This document shows, piece after piece, positions 8,405 through 18,362 of a stretch of 64,000 nucleotides of DNA. The notes beneath the pieces were generated by a model, which made no database searches, had not been told where the DNA came from, and saw nothing but the letters and a program-made list of their open reading frames with translations. A program made the translations under genes and the position numbers. Each line of letters starts with the position of its first letter. Within the stretch, counting starts at the first letter, position 1. Source of the DNA: a bacterium (GTDB taxonomy: Bacteria > Armatimonadota > Abditibacteriia > Abditibacteriales > Abditibacteriaceae); the NCBI GenBank assembly GCA_004172935.1, contig SDZD01000003.1, positions 186,001-250,000 of the forward strand, read 5' to 3'.

Positions 8405-9841
8405 ATGTCATTATTCCTAAAGGTCTTCCTCTGGTTTTGGGGCGCCATGACGGTGCTGATACTGTCGCTCATCCTCATTCTGGGCACCCTCCCCGATGAA
8501 GCGCCGCCGCGCTCGACGACTATCTCCTCGATTCTCTATCGTTACGGTTATCCTGCTGTAACCACTTTTTTATCGGGTGGTGATGGTGGATTGCGTCTCT
8601 TTCTGCAAAATACCGAAAAGCAAACGGGCGTGAAGGTGTATCTGTTCGACCCTGAGTGTCGCGCGCGTGGCTTGAAAGAGGGCACTCAAGCTCCTGATGA
8701 CCTTCAGGCATTGGCGCAGAATACCATCGACTCGATGCGCACTGCTGAGGCGGGCGGTTCGCAGTTGCAAATTTCGCCGTTGCGATTGTCGGCCTCTCAG
8801 CCCATTGTGACCAATCTGGGCACTTTCGTTGTGACGGGTTCGGTATCGCGTTCATTGTTGGCGTTTCGTTCCATCAACACGCGCACTAAGCTGTTGTCGC
8901 TGGCGTTCGTGTTCCTGACTTCTGGGTTGTTCTGCTATGGCTTGGCTCGCTATCTGGCCGCACCTGTCGGGCGCATTCGGCAAGCGACGCAGCGCCTATC
9001 TTCGGGCGATTTGAGCGCGCGTGTCGAACCCAACCACGTGCCGCGCGGCTATGATGAAATCGCCCATCTGGCGCACGATTTCGACTTGATGGCCGACCGG
9101 ATGCAAAGCCTTGTAACTGCTCAAAACCGCCTGTTGAGCGATGTCTCGCACGAACTTCGCTCGCCGCTGGCGCGCATGAGCCTCGCTTTGGAATTGGCGC
9201 GGCGCGGCGACGAGGCGAAGAAGCAAAATGCCATCGAGCGCATCTCGCGCGAATCAATGCGACTCGACTCGCTGATTGGCGAACTTCTGACGCTGTCGCG
9301 CCTCGAAAATGGCCTCCGTGCCGAAACGCTGAACAACACTGTTGATATGGCTGCTGTTGTAGGCGGAGTCGAGGCCGACGCCGAGTTCGAAGCCCAGAAC
9401 GCAGGACGCGGTTTGAAGGTGACGTATGAAGGACCAGATCAGGGAGTTATTTTGCGCGGCGACCCCGAACTTTTGCATCGTGCCGTCGAGAATGTGACAC
9501 GCAACGCCCTGCGACATACCAACGATGATTCGACTGTCGCCCTCGAATTAAACACCGATGGACAAGAGATTGTCATCACCGTTTCCGATGGTGGCCCCGG
9601 TGTTCCGCCCGACGAACTGGAATCCATCTTCCGTCCGTTTTATCGTGTTGAAGGCGCCCGTGACCGTCCCGATGGTGGCACTGGCACTGGCCTTGGACTC
9701 GCCATTGCGCAGCGTGCTATCGCCGCTCACGGCGGCACGATTTCGGCTTCGAACCGCCCTGAAGGCGGGTTGTGCGTGCGTCTGTCGCTCCCCAAAAATC
9801 GTGTGTTAGCAAAGAGCGAAAAATCTCTCGTTGCGGCCTAA
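8405..9841 (+). CDS. Two-component sensor histidine kinase (HAMP-HisKA-HATPase)
   Basis: SDVSHELRSPLARMSLALELARRG (H box), ENVTRNALRHT (N box), DGGPGVPPDELESIF (G1), GGTGTGLGLAIAQR (G2). Confidence 0.95.
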   Translation: MSLFLKVFLWFWGAMTVLILSLILILGTLPDEAPPRSTTISSILYRYGYPAVTTFLSGGDGGLRLFLQNTEKQTGVKVYLFDPECRARGLKEGTQAPDDLQALAQNTIDSMRTAEAGGSQLQISPLRLSASQPIVTNLGTFVVTGSVSRSLLAFRSINTRTKLLSLAFVFLTSGLFCYGLARYLAAPVGRIRQATQRLSSGDLSARVEPNHVPRGYDEIAHLAHDFDLMADRMQSLVTAQNRLLSDVSHELRSPLARMSLALELARRGDEAKKQNAIERISRESMRLDSLIGELLTLSRLENGLRAETLNNTVDMAAVVGGVEADAEFEAQNAGRGLKVTYEGPDQGVILRGDPELLHRAVENVTRNALRHTNDDSTVALELNTDGQEIVITVSDGGPGVPPDELESIFRPFYRVEGARDRPDGGTGTGLGLAIAQRAIAAHGGTISASNRPEGGLCVRLSLPKNRVLAKSEKSLVAA

Positions 9842-9882
9842 ATCAACAGTGTTATAATGGGAATTGTCCCTGAGGGGATCTC

Positions 9883-10419
9883 ATGAATAACATATCGCGT
9901 TTCGCTCTTTTGGCTACTGTAGCCATGCCCCTGCCGACGTTCGCCGCGCCCGCTTCCGACCCACTGGAAAAGCCTGTTTCTGTGCTCGCTCTGGCGGGCT
10001 ATGCGCCGCTCGCGGGCGAGGGAATAGCCATCACGCTCAGTGATCGCAGCCTGCCCGCTTCCAAAAATTTCTCATCGGTTCTGCCGGGGTTGGTTCACGA
10101 CTTCGACGTGCTCACACTCGTCAATGACCTACGATTCGCGGGCGCGCTGGGCATTTCGGTGGGAGGCGTTCGCCTCACCAATCAATCGAGCATCATTTGT
10201 ACTGGGCCGCGTATTTTGGTCGATAAAAAGCCTATCGCTATCCCGGTACGTATCGAAGCTGTTGGTAATGCAGGGCTGATGAAAGCGCATTTGGAAGTCA
10301 AAGGCGGCGTTGTTGATAACTTCAAAAATGCTGGGCCGCGCGTTCAGATAAGCATTGCGAACAAGTTGCAATTAGGCGCCGCGTCGTTGCCCTCCAAGGT
10401 AGGCCGAACGTCAAACTAG
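9883..10419 (+). CDS. Secreted hypothetical protein
   Basis: Signal peptide MNNISRFALLATVAMPLPTFAA; no recognised domain. Confidence 0.65.
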   Translation: MNNISRFALLATVAMPLPTFAAPASDPLEKPVSVLALAGYAPLAGEGIAITLSDRSLPASKNFSSVLPGLVHDFDVLTLVNDLRFAGALGISVGGVRLTNQSSIICTGPRILVDKKPIAIPVRIEAVGNAGLMKAHLEVKGGVVDNFKNAGPRVQISIANKLQLGAASLPSKVGRTSN

Positions 10420-10429
10420 CGGGCGCTTT

Positions 10430-10981
10430 ATGGCCCGTATTATTTTCTCCCTCCTCCTTCTGGTTATTTTCGCGCTACCGGGACTGGCTCAATCTGTTGC
10501 GAAGGATTTTGCACAGGCCGAAGCCGCCTGGGAGCGCGAAGACTACAAAAGCGCTGAAACACACTTCGACCGCGCATTGCGTGCTTCCAAGGGCAATGCC
10601 GATGCTGAGTCCATCGGGTTTTATGGTCGCGGTGTCGCGCGTTTGCAACTACACAAATGGAGCGGAGCCAAGGACGACTTGACGCGCGCCATTGAACTCG
10701 ACCCCAAAAACGCTGATGCATTCTCGTCGCGCGCTATGGCGCGCAAAGGGTTAGGCGACTACGATGGGTTACTCGACGATGCTCATGAGGCGGCGCGACT
10801 AAATCCCACTGAGTACGCTTCTTTCGAGGACGACGCTAAATCGACCGCCCTTTACCGGCGTGTGTTGCAGTTGTTCGTGGGGTTGGCGGGGATTTTATTA
10901 GTCGCGGGCGGTTATGCATTAGTGCGCGTTTTGATTCGCATTACGCGCGCTGAGCGTGAGGCTAACCGGGTCGCGGGCTAA
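10430..10981 (+). CDS. TPR-repeat protein with N-terminal signal and C-terminal TM helix
   Basis: TPR-like AEAAWEREDYKSAETHFDRAL / AKDDLTRAIELDPKNADAFSSRAMARKGLGDYDGLLDDAHEAARLNP; C-terminal TM LFVGLAGILLVAGGYALVRVLI. Confidence 0.8.
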   Translation: MARIIFSLLLLVIFALPGLAQSVAKDFAQAEAAWEREDYKSAETHFDRALRASKGNADAESIGFYGRGVARLQLHKWSGAKDDLTRAIELDPKNADAFSSRAMARKGLGDYDGLLDDAHEAARLNPTEYASFEDDAKSTALYRRVLQLFVGLAGILLVAGGYALVRVLIRITRAEREANRVAG

Positions 10982-11014
10982 AAGGGTAGCGGGTTGTGTA
11001 GCCTAATGGGGTTC

Positions 11015-11932
11015 ATGAATCCATCCGCTTCGCCGGTTCTTATCGTCGGCTCAGTTGCTCTTGATTCGGTCGAAACTCCGTCCGGTCACGTCGAAAACGC
11101 GCTCGGTGGCGCCGCTACCTATGCTGCCACTGCCACTTCTTTGTTTGCCCCTGTTCGTTTGGTTGGCGTCGTCGGTGACGACTTCCCCGTTGAACACACG
11201 CAATTTCTGGAAGGGCGTGGCGTCGATCTGGGCGGTTTGCAGCGTATCGAAGGTGGCAAAACCTTCCGCTGGAAAGGCGACTATCTGCGCGACCTCAATC
11301 AAGCCGAAACCCACCAGACGCAACTCGGCGTGTTCGAGTCGTTCGAGCCACATCTGCCCGGTGAGTATGCCGACACACCGTTCGTCTTTTTGGCGAACAT
11401 CAATCCTGGATTGCAATTAAAGGTCTTGGAAGCGGTGCAATCACCCAAGTTGGTTGTGTGCGACACCATGAACCTGTGGATCAACCTCGCGCGCGAAACC
11501 GTTCTCGAAGTGCTGTCGCGTGCCGATGTCGCCGTCATGAACGATGGTGAGGCTAAGCTGTTGTTTGAACAAGACAACGTCATTAATGCCGGACGCGAAC
11601 TGCTGAAACTTGGCCCCCGCGTTGGCATCATCAAAAAAGGCGAGCATGGCGCCCTGATGTTTTCGGGCGATGATATTTTTGCTGCGCCTACCTATCCCAT
11701 CGAAGAAGTCGTGGATCCAACTGGGGCGGGCGACTCGTTTGCGGGCGCTTTCACTGGCTTTCTGGCGCAAACCGGCGACATCTCGCTGGAGAATATGCGT
11801 CGCGCCGTTGTTTATGGGGCTTGCGTCGCTTCCACGACTGTTCAGGACTTCTCGCTGGGCGCGCTGGCCAAATTGGACATGGCAGAAGTCGAACGCCGCT
11901 ATAAGTACGTTCAAGAAATGACCGCCTTCTAA
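11015..11932 (+). CDS. PfkB-family carbohydrate kinase
   Basis: ENALGGAATYAATA near the N-terminus and DPTGAGDSFAGAFTGFLA PfkB signature 2. Confidence 0.9.
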   Translation: MNPSASPVLIVGSVALDSVETPSGHVENALGGAATYAATATSLFAPVRLVGVVGDDFPVEHTQFLEGRGVDLGGLQRIEGGKTFRWKGDYLRDLNQAETHQTQLGVFESFEPHLPGEYADTPFVFLANINPGLQLKVLEAVQSPKLVVCDTMNLWINLARETVLEVLSRADVAVMNDGEAKLLFEQDNVINAGRELLKLGPRVGIIKKGEHGALMFSGDDIFAAPTYPIEEVVDPTGAGDSFAGAFTGFLAQTGDISLENMRRAVVYGACVASTTVQDFSLGALAKLDMAEVERRYKYVQEMTAF

Positions 11933-11963
11933 AGCAGGCCACTTATCTCCCCCCCTCTTTTGA

Positions 11964-13127
11964 TTAGCGGCGCCGTGCACTGACGCTGAGGCAGGTGCCT
12001 GCACCGAGCGAAAAGGCGAGAAAACTCGAACCGCCATAGGAGAAGAAGGGCAGGGGAACACCCGTTACCGGCATGAGGCGCATCGTCATGCCGATGTTGA
12101 TGATGCAGTGGAAGGCAAGAAGCGCCGAAAAGCCGCCGCATAGCAGGGTTCCGAAATAGGAATCGCCTTCGCCCGCCAGACGTGCGGTACGCCACAACAG
12201 CAGCAAATAGAGCAGTAGTAGAAACGAACCGCCAACAAACCCCCATTCTTCGGCGACGACAGTGAACACGAAGTCGGTGTGGTTTTCGGGAACGTAGTGG
12301 GCACGATTTTGAAGCCCCTGTCCGAAGCCCTGTCCGGTGATTTGCCCGCCCCCGATGGCGATTTGAGCCTGATTCAACTGGTAGCCCTCGCCGCGCAGGT
12401 TGGTATCAGGGTTCAAGAACACGGCCAGACGCTCTTTCTGGTGCTGTTTGAGTACGCCACCATTCCAAGCGCCCACGAACAGCGAGACGCCTATAAAGAT
12501 AGCTGCCAATAGGTGAGTTGCGCGCGCCCCGGCAAAGAACGCGACGCCCAGCCAGATGCTAACGATGGCGATGGCAGTTCCGAAGTCGGGTTGTTTGAGA
12601 ACTAGAAGCAGCGGCGGCAATAAGTACAAAAACGATAGCAGCAAATTCCGCCCGTTCTGGGCTTCTTTCTGACGTCGCGCCCAGAACGCGGCCAGGCACA
12701 CCAATAGCGCGAACTTCGCGAACTCCGAGACTTGCAACGAGATCGGGCCTAGCTTAATCCACGATTTGGCGCCGTTGATGATGGGGGCAACGGAGCGCGG
12801 TAACACAAGCACTAGCGCCAAAGTGAGGAGAGTCCCGATGTAGAGCGCGGCTTGGGCATGGACGAGCGAGCGGTAACGAGCCATCGCTATGGCGAGCATA
12901 GCGATAATTCCCAACGCGACGAATCCGGCCTGTTTGACGGCGTCTCCCGCCGCTGCTGTTTCGCCACGAGTCGCGGAATAGACGCTCACCACACCCCACA
13001 GCGAGATAACGACGACGAGTGCCGCCAGTACCCAGTCGAAACCGCCCTTTTGTTTGCCCGATTCGATAAAATCGGACGACGCCACATAAGACGGCAATTG
13101 AGGCGCAGAAGAAACGGAAGCGGCCAT
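11964..13127 (-). CDS. rodA: FtsW/RodA/SpoVE-family peptidoglycan polymerase, probably RodA
   Basis: Multi-TM; LPENHTDFVFTVVAEEWGFVGG-like (VPENHTDFVFTVVAEEWGFVGG) and MRLMPVTGVPLPFFSYGGSSFL signatures. Confidence 0.9.
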   Translation of the reverse strand: MAASVSSAPQLPSYVASSDFIESGKQKGGFDWVLAALVVVISLWGVVSVYSATRGETAAAGDAVKQAGFVALGIIAMLAIAMARYRSLVHAQAALYIGTLLTLALVLVLPRSVAPIINGAKSWIKLGPISLQVSEFAKFALLVCLAAFWARRQKEAQNGRNLLLSFLYLLPPLLLVLKQPDFGTAIAIVSIWLGVAFFAGARATHLLAAIFIGVSLFVGAWNGGVLKQHQKERLAVFLNPDTNLRGEGYQLNQAQIAIGGGQITGQGFGQGLQNRAHYVPENHTDFVFTVVAEEWGFVGGSFLLLLYLLLLWRTARLAGEGDSYFGTLLCGGFSALLAFHCIINIGMTMRLMPVTGVPLPFFSYGGSSFLAFSLGAGTCLSVSARRR

Positions 13128-13184
13128 TTTAGGAGAGTTTAGAGTGTGCCCATACTGCTACTCAATTCGCCGAAGCGATGTCCC

Positions 13185-13715
13185 ATGCCCAAACTTCACA
13201 CACCCATTTCAAAACACGACTTTCATCAAGGCGACTTGAGTGCCCCCATCCAACTTGTGCAATTCGGCGACTTCGAGTGCCCTTACTCTGGCGCGCTCTT
13301 CGGGACTCTCAAACAGTTACAGCAAGAGGAAGGCGCCAACCTGCTGTACGTCTTCCGCCCATTCCCGCTTTCTGACATTCACCCCCACGCCCACATCGCC
13401 GCCCGCGCGGCCTACGCCGCCAATGAACAAGGCCACTTCTGGCCGATGTACGACGCACTTTTCGAAAACCAGAACGCCCTTGGAGCCACTTTCCTGAAGA
13501 TGTACGCCCGCGACCTGGGCCTTGATGTCGCCCAATTCGAAGCCGATTTCCGCTCCGACAAGTACGACGCACAAATCGCCCACAGCGTCCACGACGCCAC
13601 CGCCAGCGGTGTTCATGGTACTCCCACGGTGTACATCAACGGTGAGTTCTTTGATAACCGCGAGGGGCTATGGAAAATTGGCCGTCTCCATGCAGCTGTG
13701 CGCGCCGCGAGTTAA
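13185..13715 (+). CDS. DsbA/thioredoxin_4-like protein with single-Cys CPYS motif
   Basis: VQFGDFECPYSGALFGTLKQL...FRPFPLSDIHPHA...GVHGTPTVYINGEFF. Confidence 0.85.
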   Translation: MPKLHTPISKHDFHQGDLSAPIQLVQFGDFECPYSGALFGTLKQLQQEEGANLLYVFRPFPLSDIHPHAHIAARAAYAANEQGHFWPMYDALFENQNALGATFLKMYARDLGLDVAQFEADFRSDKYDAQIAHSVHDATASGVHGTPTVYINGEFFDNREGLWKIGRLHAAVRAAS

Positions 13716-13985
13716 TTGGAAGTCCTTTTTCCTATCGCACTAAAACTCTGCAAGATGAATAAAACTCCCTTCCTGGCATAATCAAATCCTGCGTTGGCGA
13801 GTTATCTCGTCGGTTTTGTGCTGGCGTGAGGTTGGGGGTTACCTCAATTTTTCCGGTGCGTAGTCGCTCTGGCTCAACTGAGATAAGTTCCGTGAATCCT
13901 AATCTGTGGGAGGATTCTCGCAATATTCATGATTTCGATTGCAGAGTACATAACATGGCGCCCTTAGACTTTGGCCCGCTCTTTT

Positions 13986-14876
13986 ATGCAGTTGAATCCG
14001 AAACATTTTTGGCCGCCGCACAATTTTTGTGCGCTTGACGGAGAACTCGGCGCGTTGGAGACCGCGCAGATTGTTGTTCTACCCGTTCCCTACGACTCCA
14101 CGACGACATGGCAGGGGGGCACGCGTGATGGTGCCGGAGCCATTCTCGATGCTTCAATAAACATGGAGTTGTTTGACCGCGAGCTTGAACGCGAAGTGTG
14201 CGAGGTCGGTATTCACACCACCAACGATATTGAACCGGTCATGAGTAGCCCGCGCGATATGGCGCGTCGTATCGAGGATGTTGTGGGTGAGGTACTTGAT
14301 CTGGGCAAATTCCCAGTGATGTTGGGGGGCGAACATTCGCTAACTTTAGGTGGAGTGCGGGCACTCGCGAGTCGTAGCGAACATGTCACCGTTGTTCAAA
14401 TCGATGCCCACACCGATTTGCGCTTCGAATACTGCGGGACTCCCTTTGGGCATGGTTGCGTTATGCGCCGCTGCTCCGAATTGGAAAATGTGGACATCGT
14501 GCAAATTGGCCTTCGTTCTACTTCGCGCGAAGAGTGGGAGCTAAAACCGGAAAACGTGACTCAGTTCTGGGCCGACGATATTCTGGCCGATTTCAAGGCG
14601 AATTTGCCGAATATCCTGTCCTATATTCAGGGCGATGTCTATCTGACATTCGATGTCGATGGTTGCGACCCATCGTGGATACCAGCCACTGGAACGCCTG
14701 AACCGGGTGGATTTTCGTTTTATCAGGTGCGCGATCTGTTTCGTGCTCTGTGCAACAAGCCCGACGTGAATGTGCGCGCCTTCGATTGCGTCGAACTAAT
14801 CGGCGGACATCCCGCCAGTGCTTTTGCTGTGGCCCGCCTGATTTATAAAGTGATGGGCTACGTGACGCAAGAGTAG
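13986..14876 (+). CDS. speB: Agmatinase/arginase-family ureohydrolase
   Basis: Metal-binding motifs GGEHSLTLG, QIDAHTDLR, TFDVDGCDPSWIPATGTPEPGG. Confidence 0.9.
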   Translation: MQLNPKHFWPPHNFCALDGELGALETAQIVVLPVPYDSTTTWQGGTRDGAGAILDASINMELFDRELEREVCEVGIHTTNDIEPVMSSPRDMARRIEDVVGEVLDLGKFPVMLGGEHSLTLGGVRALASRSEHVTVVQIDAHTDLRFEYCGTPFGHGCVMRRCSELENVDIVQIGLRSTSREEWELKPENVTQFWADDILADFKANLPNILSYIQGDVYLTFDVDGCDPSWIPATGTPEPGGFSFYQVRDLFRALCNKPDVNVRAFDCVELIGGHPASAFAVARLIYKVMGYVTQE

Positions 14877-15125
14877 GCAAAAACTCGCCAACTTTTCGCC
14901 TTCCGAGGCGTTAATAATATGAGGGCGTATGTCTTACTCACCTTGGCAATGTGGTGTACAAGCGATTTTTACTAATGTGAAACAAAAGTGAAACATACGC
15001 CCCTTAAGATGATTGGCGCTTGAGACGCCCATTGACGTGCAAAGAAGTCTTCCGAATAAACTGCGCGCCAATGGGAGAAAAGCCAAAACTTCCCTCAGGA
15101 GTTTGGGCTGGCGTTTTTGAAACGT

Positions 15126-15496
<371 letters not shown>

Positions 15497-15510
15497 GCAT
15501 TCCAACCAGC

Positions 15511-15544
15511 AAAAACGCCCTATCTTCGGAGAGGGTGTTTTTCT
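15511..15544. terminator. Intrinsic terminator after glnB, possibly bidirectional
   Basis: aaaaacgccctatcttcggagagggtgttttt stem-loop with UUCG loop and flanking A/T runs. Confidence 0.75.
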
Positions 15545-15653
15545 GTACCAAAAATCGCCTTGAACTCCCATTTCAGGGCAATTTCTTAAACATTTCGAAA
15601 AATTTTCGTTTGTTTCTAGAGAGTTAATAAACAGTCTCTTTAAGCTACTGCTC

Positions 15654-16673
15654 ATGCCACAAAAGTACAAACTCGAATACATCTGGCTCGATGGATACAA
15701 GCCCGTGCCCAACCTGCGCGGCAAAACCCTCATCAAAGAGTTCTCCGACTTCCCAACACTCGAAGAACTGCCTTACTGGGGCTTCGACGGCTCCTCGACG
15801 CAACAGGCCGAAGGTCACTCGTCGGACTGCGCCTTGAAACCCGTCGCGGTTTACCCCGACCCCGCCCGCACCAACGGCGTGTTGGTCATGTGCGAAGTCA
15901 TGATGCCAGACAAAGTGACTCCACATCCCTCGAACGCTCGCGCGACCATTCTGGATGATCCCGGCGCCTGGTTCGGTTTCGAGCAAGAGTACTTCCTGTA
16001 CCAGGATGGCCGTCCTTTGGGCTTCCCTGAGCAGGGCTTCCCCGCACCACAAGGCACCTACTACACCAGCGTTGGCTACCAGAACGTTGGCCACCTCGCG
16101 CGTGGCATCGTAGATGAACACCTCGATTTGTGCCTGGCTGCTGGCATCAACCACGAAGGTATCAACGCCGAAGTCGCCAAAGGCCAGTGGGAATTCCAAA
16201 TCTTCGGCAAAGGCTCCAAGCGCGCCGCCGACGAAGTGTGGTTGGCTCGTTACCTGCTTTACAGGTTGTGCGAGAAATATGAAGTGGACGTCGAGATTCA
16301 CTGCAAACCCATCAAGGGCGACTGGAACGGTTCAGGAATGCACGCCAACTTCTCGACCGAGTACATGCGTGAAATCGGTGGCAAAGAGTACTTCGAGAAA
16401 TTGATGTCCGCCTTCGAAGCCGAAAAACTCGAACACATCGCGGTTTACGGCCCCGACAACCACCTGCGTTTGACCGGTCTGCACGAGACTGCCGCTATCG
16501 ACAAGTTCTCCTATGGCGTTGCTGACCGTGGCGCTTCCATCCGTATCCCTCACTCGTTCGTCCAGAACGACTACAAGGGCTATCTCGAAGACCGCCGCCC
16601 CAACTCGCAGGGCGACCCATACCAGATCGCTTCGCGCATCCTGAAGACCATCTCGTTGGTTCCCACCGAATAA
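15654..16673 (+). CDS. glnII: Type II (eukaryotic-like) glutamine synthetase
   Basis: KLEYIWLDGYKPVPNLRGKT...LPYWGFDGSSTQQAEGHSSDCALKPVAVYPDP; GAWFGFEQEYFL; GDWNGSGMHANFST; ASIRIP. Confidence 0.95.
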   Translation: MPQKYKLEYIWLDGYKPVPNLRGKTLIKEFSDFPTLEELPYWGFDGSSTQQAEGHSSDCALKPVAVYPDPARTNGVLVMCEVMMPDKVTPHPSNARATILDDPGAWFGFEQEYFLYQDGRPLGFPEQGFPAPQGTYYTSVGYQNVGHLARGIVDEHLDLCLAAGINHEGINAEVAKGQWEFQIFGKGSKRAADEVWLARYLLYRLCEKYEVDVEIHCKPIKGDWNGSGMHANFSTEYMREIGGKEYFEKLMSAFEAEKLEHIAVYGPDNHLRLTGLHETAAIDKFSYGVADRGASIRIPHSFVQNDYKGYLEDRRPNSQGDPYQIASRILKTISLVPTE

Positions 16674-16699
16674 TTCGGCGGACTTAGTTTCTAAAGCGA

Positions 16700-16745
16700 A
16701 AAGCACAAACCCACCATCCAAATCAGATGGTGGGTTTTGTGCTTT
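16700..16745 (+). terminator. Long hairpin terminator after GSII
   Basis: aaagcacaaacccaccatc-caaatca-gatggtgggttttgtgcttt, one bulge only. Confidence 0.75.
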
Positions 16746-16838
16746 GTAGTTTCTTACCCCGTTCACTCCTATTTTTATGACTGGGTGAAAAGGCAGAAAA
16801 CGGTGTGTGAATTCGTGTTTTCAGTAAAAATAAGGGCA

Positions 16839-18071
16839 ATGAAATACTTTGTATTCATCTCTTCCCTAGTTTTATTCCCTTGGGCTGCACACGCTGACTA
16901 CTCCAAACTGGCCGATTATCACGCGATGCCGGGAGTCGGGGGTTCGATAAGTCCAACGTTAGGGGAAAATAAGGCAATCCGTCTGGTGCGCGAATTTGTT
17001 GTGCTGACGGCTAACTCTAAAGATTACTCGGCACGTGCCGATTTCGTGCTTTCTAATACAACTGGCCAGACACAGACGGTTGCCATCAGCTTTCCTGAAG
17101 GTAATTATGGTGGTGAGAATGCGTATTTATCACCGCCGAAAACGGGGTTCCTCAGTTTTAAGGCGTTCGTGAATGACCGCTCTATTACGGCGAAACGTGT
17201 TCTACGCAAAGATGCAGATACAAGTGGTTTTAACTCGTACTGGGAGAAAAACTTGTTGTTTGCCCCACACCAGAAAATTTCTATACGCTATGAGTATTCG
17301 TCGCCTTATGGCGAATCGGTTCACTGGGGGATGAGCCGAATTTTGCCGTATTGGTTTATGGGCCAAAATTGGAACGGGCCAGTAGATGAATCAACTTTAG
17401 AATTGCGTGTCACACAACCCGGATTATGGCGCGTTGTTGCTAATGATGACACTCACAATTCGTTGGCTTTTCAGGTGAAAAGTTTGCCTGCAGAGGCGAG
17501 GTTTCGCCACACATGGAAAAATCGGAAAGCCCAAAACGGAATACGAGTTGGTTTGGAGCGTGTCGTTCCACTCTGGCGAGAGGATACCGTAGGAACCCGC
17601 CTCGGGACTGACAACTCAAAAGAATCGCGGATCGCTGCGGCTCTCACTGCCCAAGTAGTGCGAGTTGGGCCAATTTCCTCAGATTTGAAAGAAGCACCAA
17701 GCGCGCCTCACTCAACCGCAGGATTTACTTTAAATGGCGTATTCTATGTTGGTGAGTCCCATCTAAGCAATTTGATTAGTGAGTGGGCGGCAGAACAAAA
17801 CCCCAGAATTGGCTCGCGATTGGTTATTTCAGGTCTTGAAGGTTTCGATTGGTATGTGGGAAAGACGCATATTCATGGGAAGATGGGGGAAAATATACTG
17901 ACTATCAACGGTAAAACAGTGGCGCTGGGAACTCCAATTATTTCTGCTCCCACTGGAGGTTGGTTCGCGTTGTACATTCCCATCACCCCACTTGCCAATG
18001 CTTTAGGCTGGAAAGTGACTATGCAGGGCGAACGGTTATTCACTCTGGAACGAGGTAATTGGAAGGCCTAA
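16839..18071 (+). CDS. Secreted protein with C-terminal copper-amine-oxidase-N-like domain
   Basis: Signal peptide MKYFVFISSLVLFPWAAHA; C-terminal INGKTVALGTPIISAPTGGWFALYIPITPLANALGWKV. Confidence 0.6.
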   Translation: MKYFVFISSLVLFPWAAHADYSKLADYHAMPGVGGSISPTLGENKAIRLVREFVVLTANSKDYSARADFVLSNTTGQTQTVAISFPEGNYGGENAYLSPPKTGFLSFKAFVNDRSITAKRVLRKDADTSGFNSYWEKNLLFAPHQKISIRYEYSSPYGESVHWGMSRILPYWFMGQNWNGPVDESTLELRVTQPGLWRVVANDDTHNSLAFQVKSLPAEARFRHTWKNRKAQNGIRVGLERVVPLWREDTVGTRLGTDNSKESRIAAALTAQVVRVGPISSDLKEAPSAPHSTAGFTLNGVFYVGESHLSNLISEWAAEQNPRIGSRLVISGLEGFDWYVGKTHIHGKMGENILTINGKTVALGTPIISAPTGGWFALYIPITPLANALGWKVTMQGERLFTLERGNWKA

Positions 18072-18362
18072 GTAACCAGCAGTACGATTTACTCATATTG
18101 AGCTTAAGTTTTTGTGTTTTTTCGCTCGAATTGGTAATATAGCGCTGTCCAAAATTGCGGAGGTTGGTTTGATAGAGAGTGGTGGAGGGTGTCTCAGGCA
18201 CTCCTCAGCGAGTTATGACTGATGTGTGCGGTTTGTATTCCGTTTGCCAGTCCCTCGAAACACACCCGAAACATCGTCAGGGTTAAATTCAAAGCATCCA
18301 ACTTTTCGGCGAGCGTTTGCGCGCAAGTGTGAACCCTCAAAAAAGAGGACTCAAACAAACTC

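Noticed and set aside
18072-18085. GTA-N8-TAC (gtaaccagcagtac) ~280 nt upstream of glnA, matching the NtcA core
   Set aside because: NtcA is a cyanobacterial regulator and this 6-base core is expected by chance about 16 times in 64 kb; no other cyanobacterial signal here.
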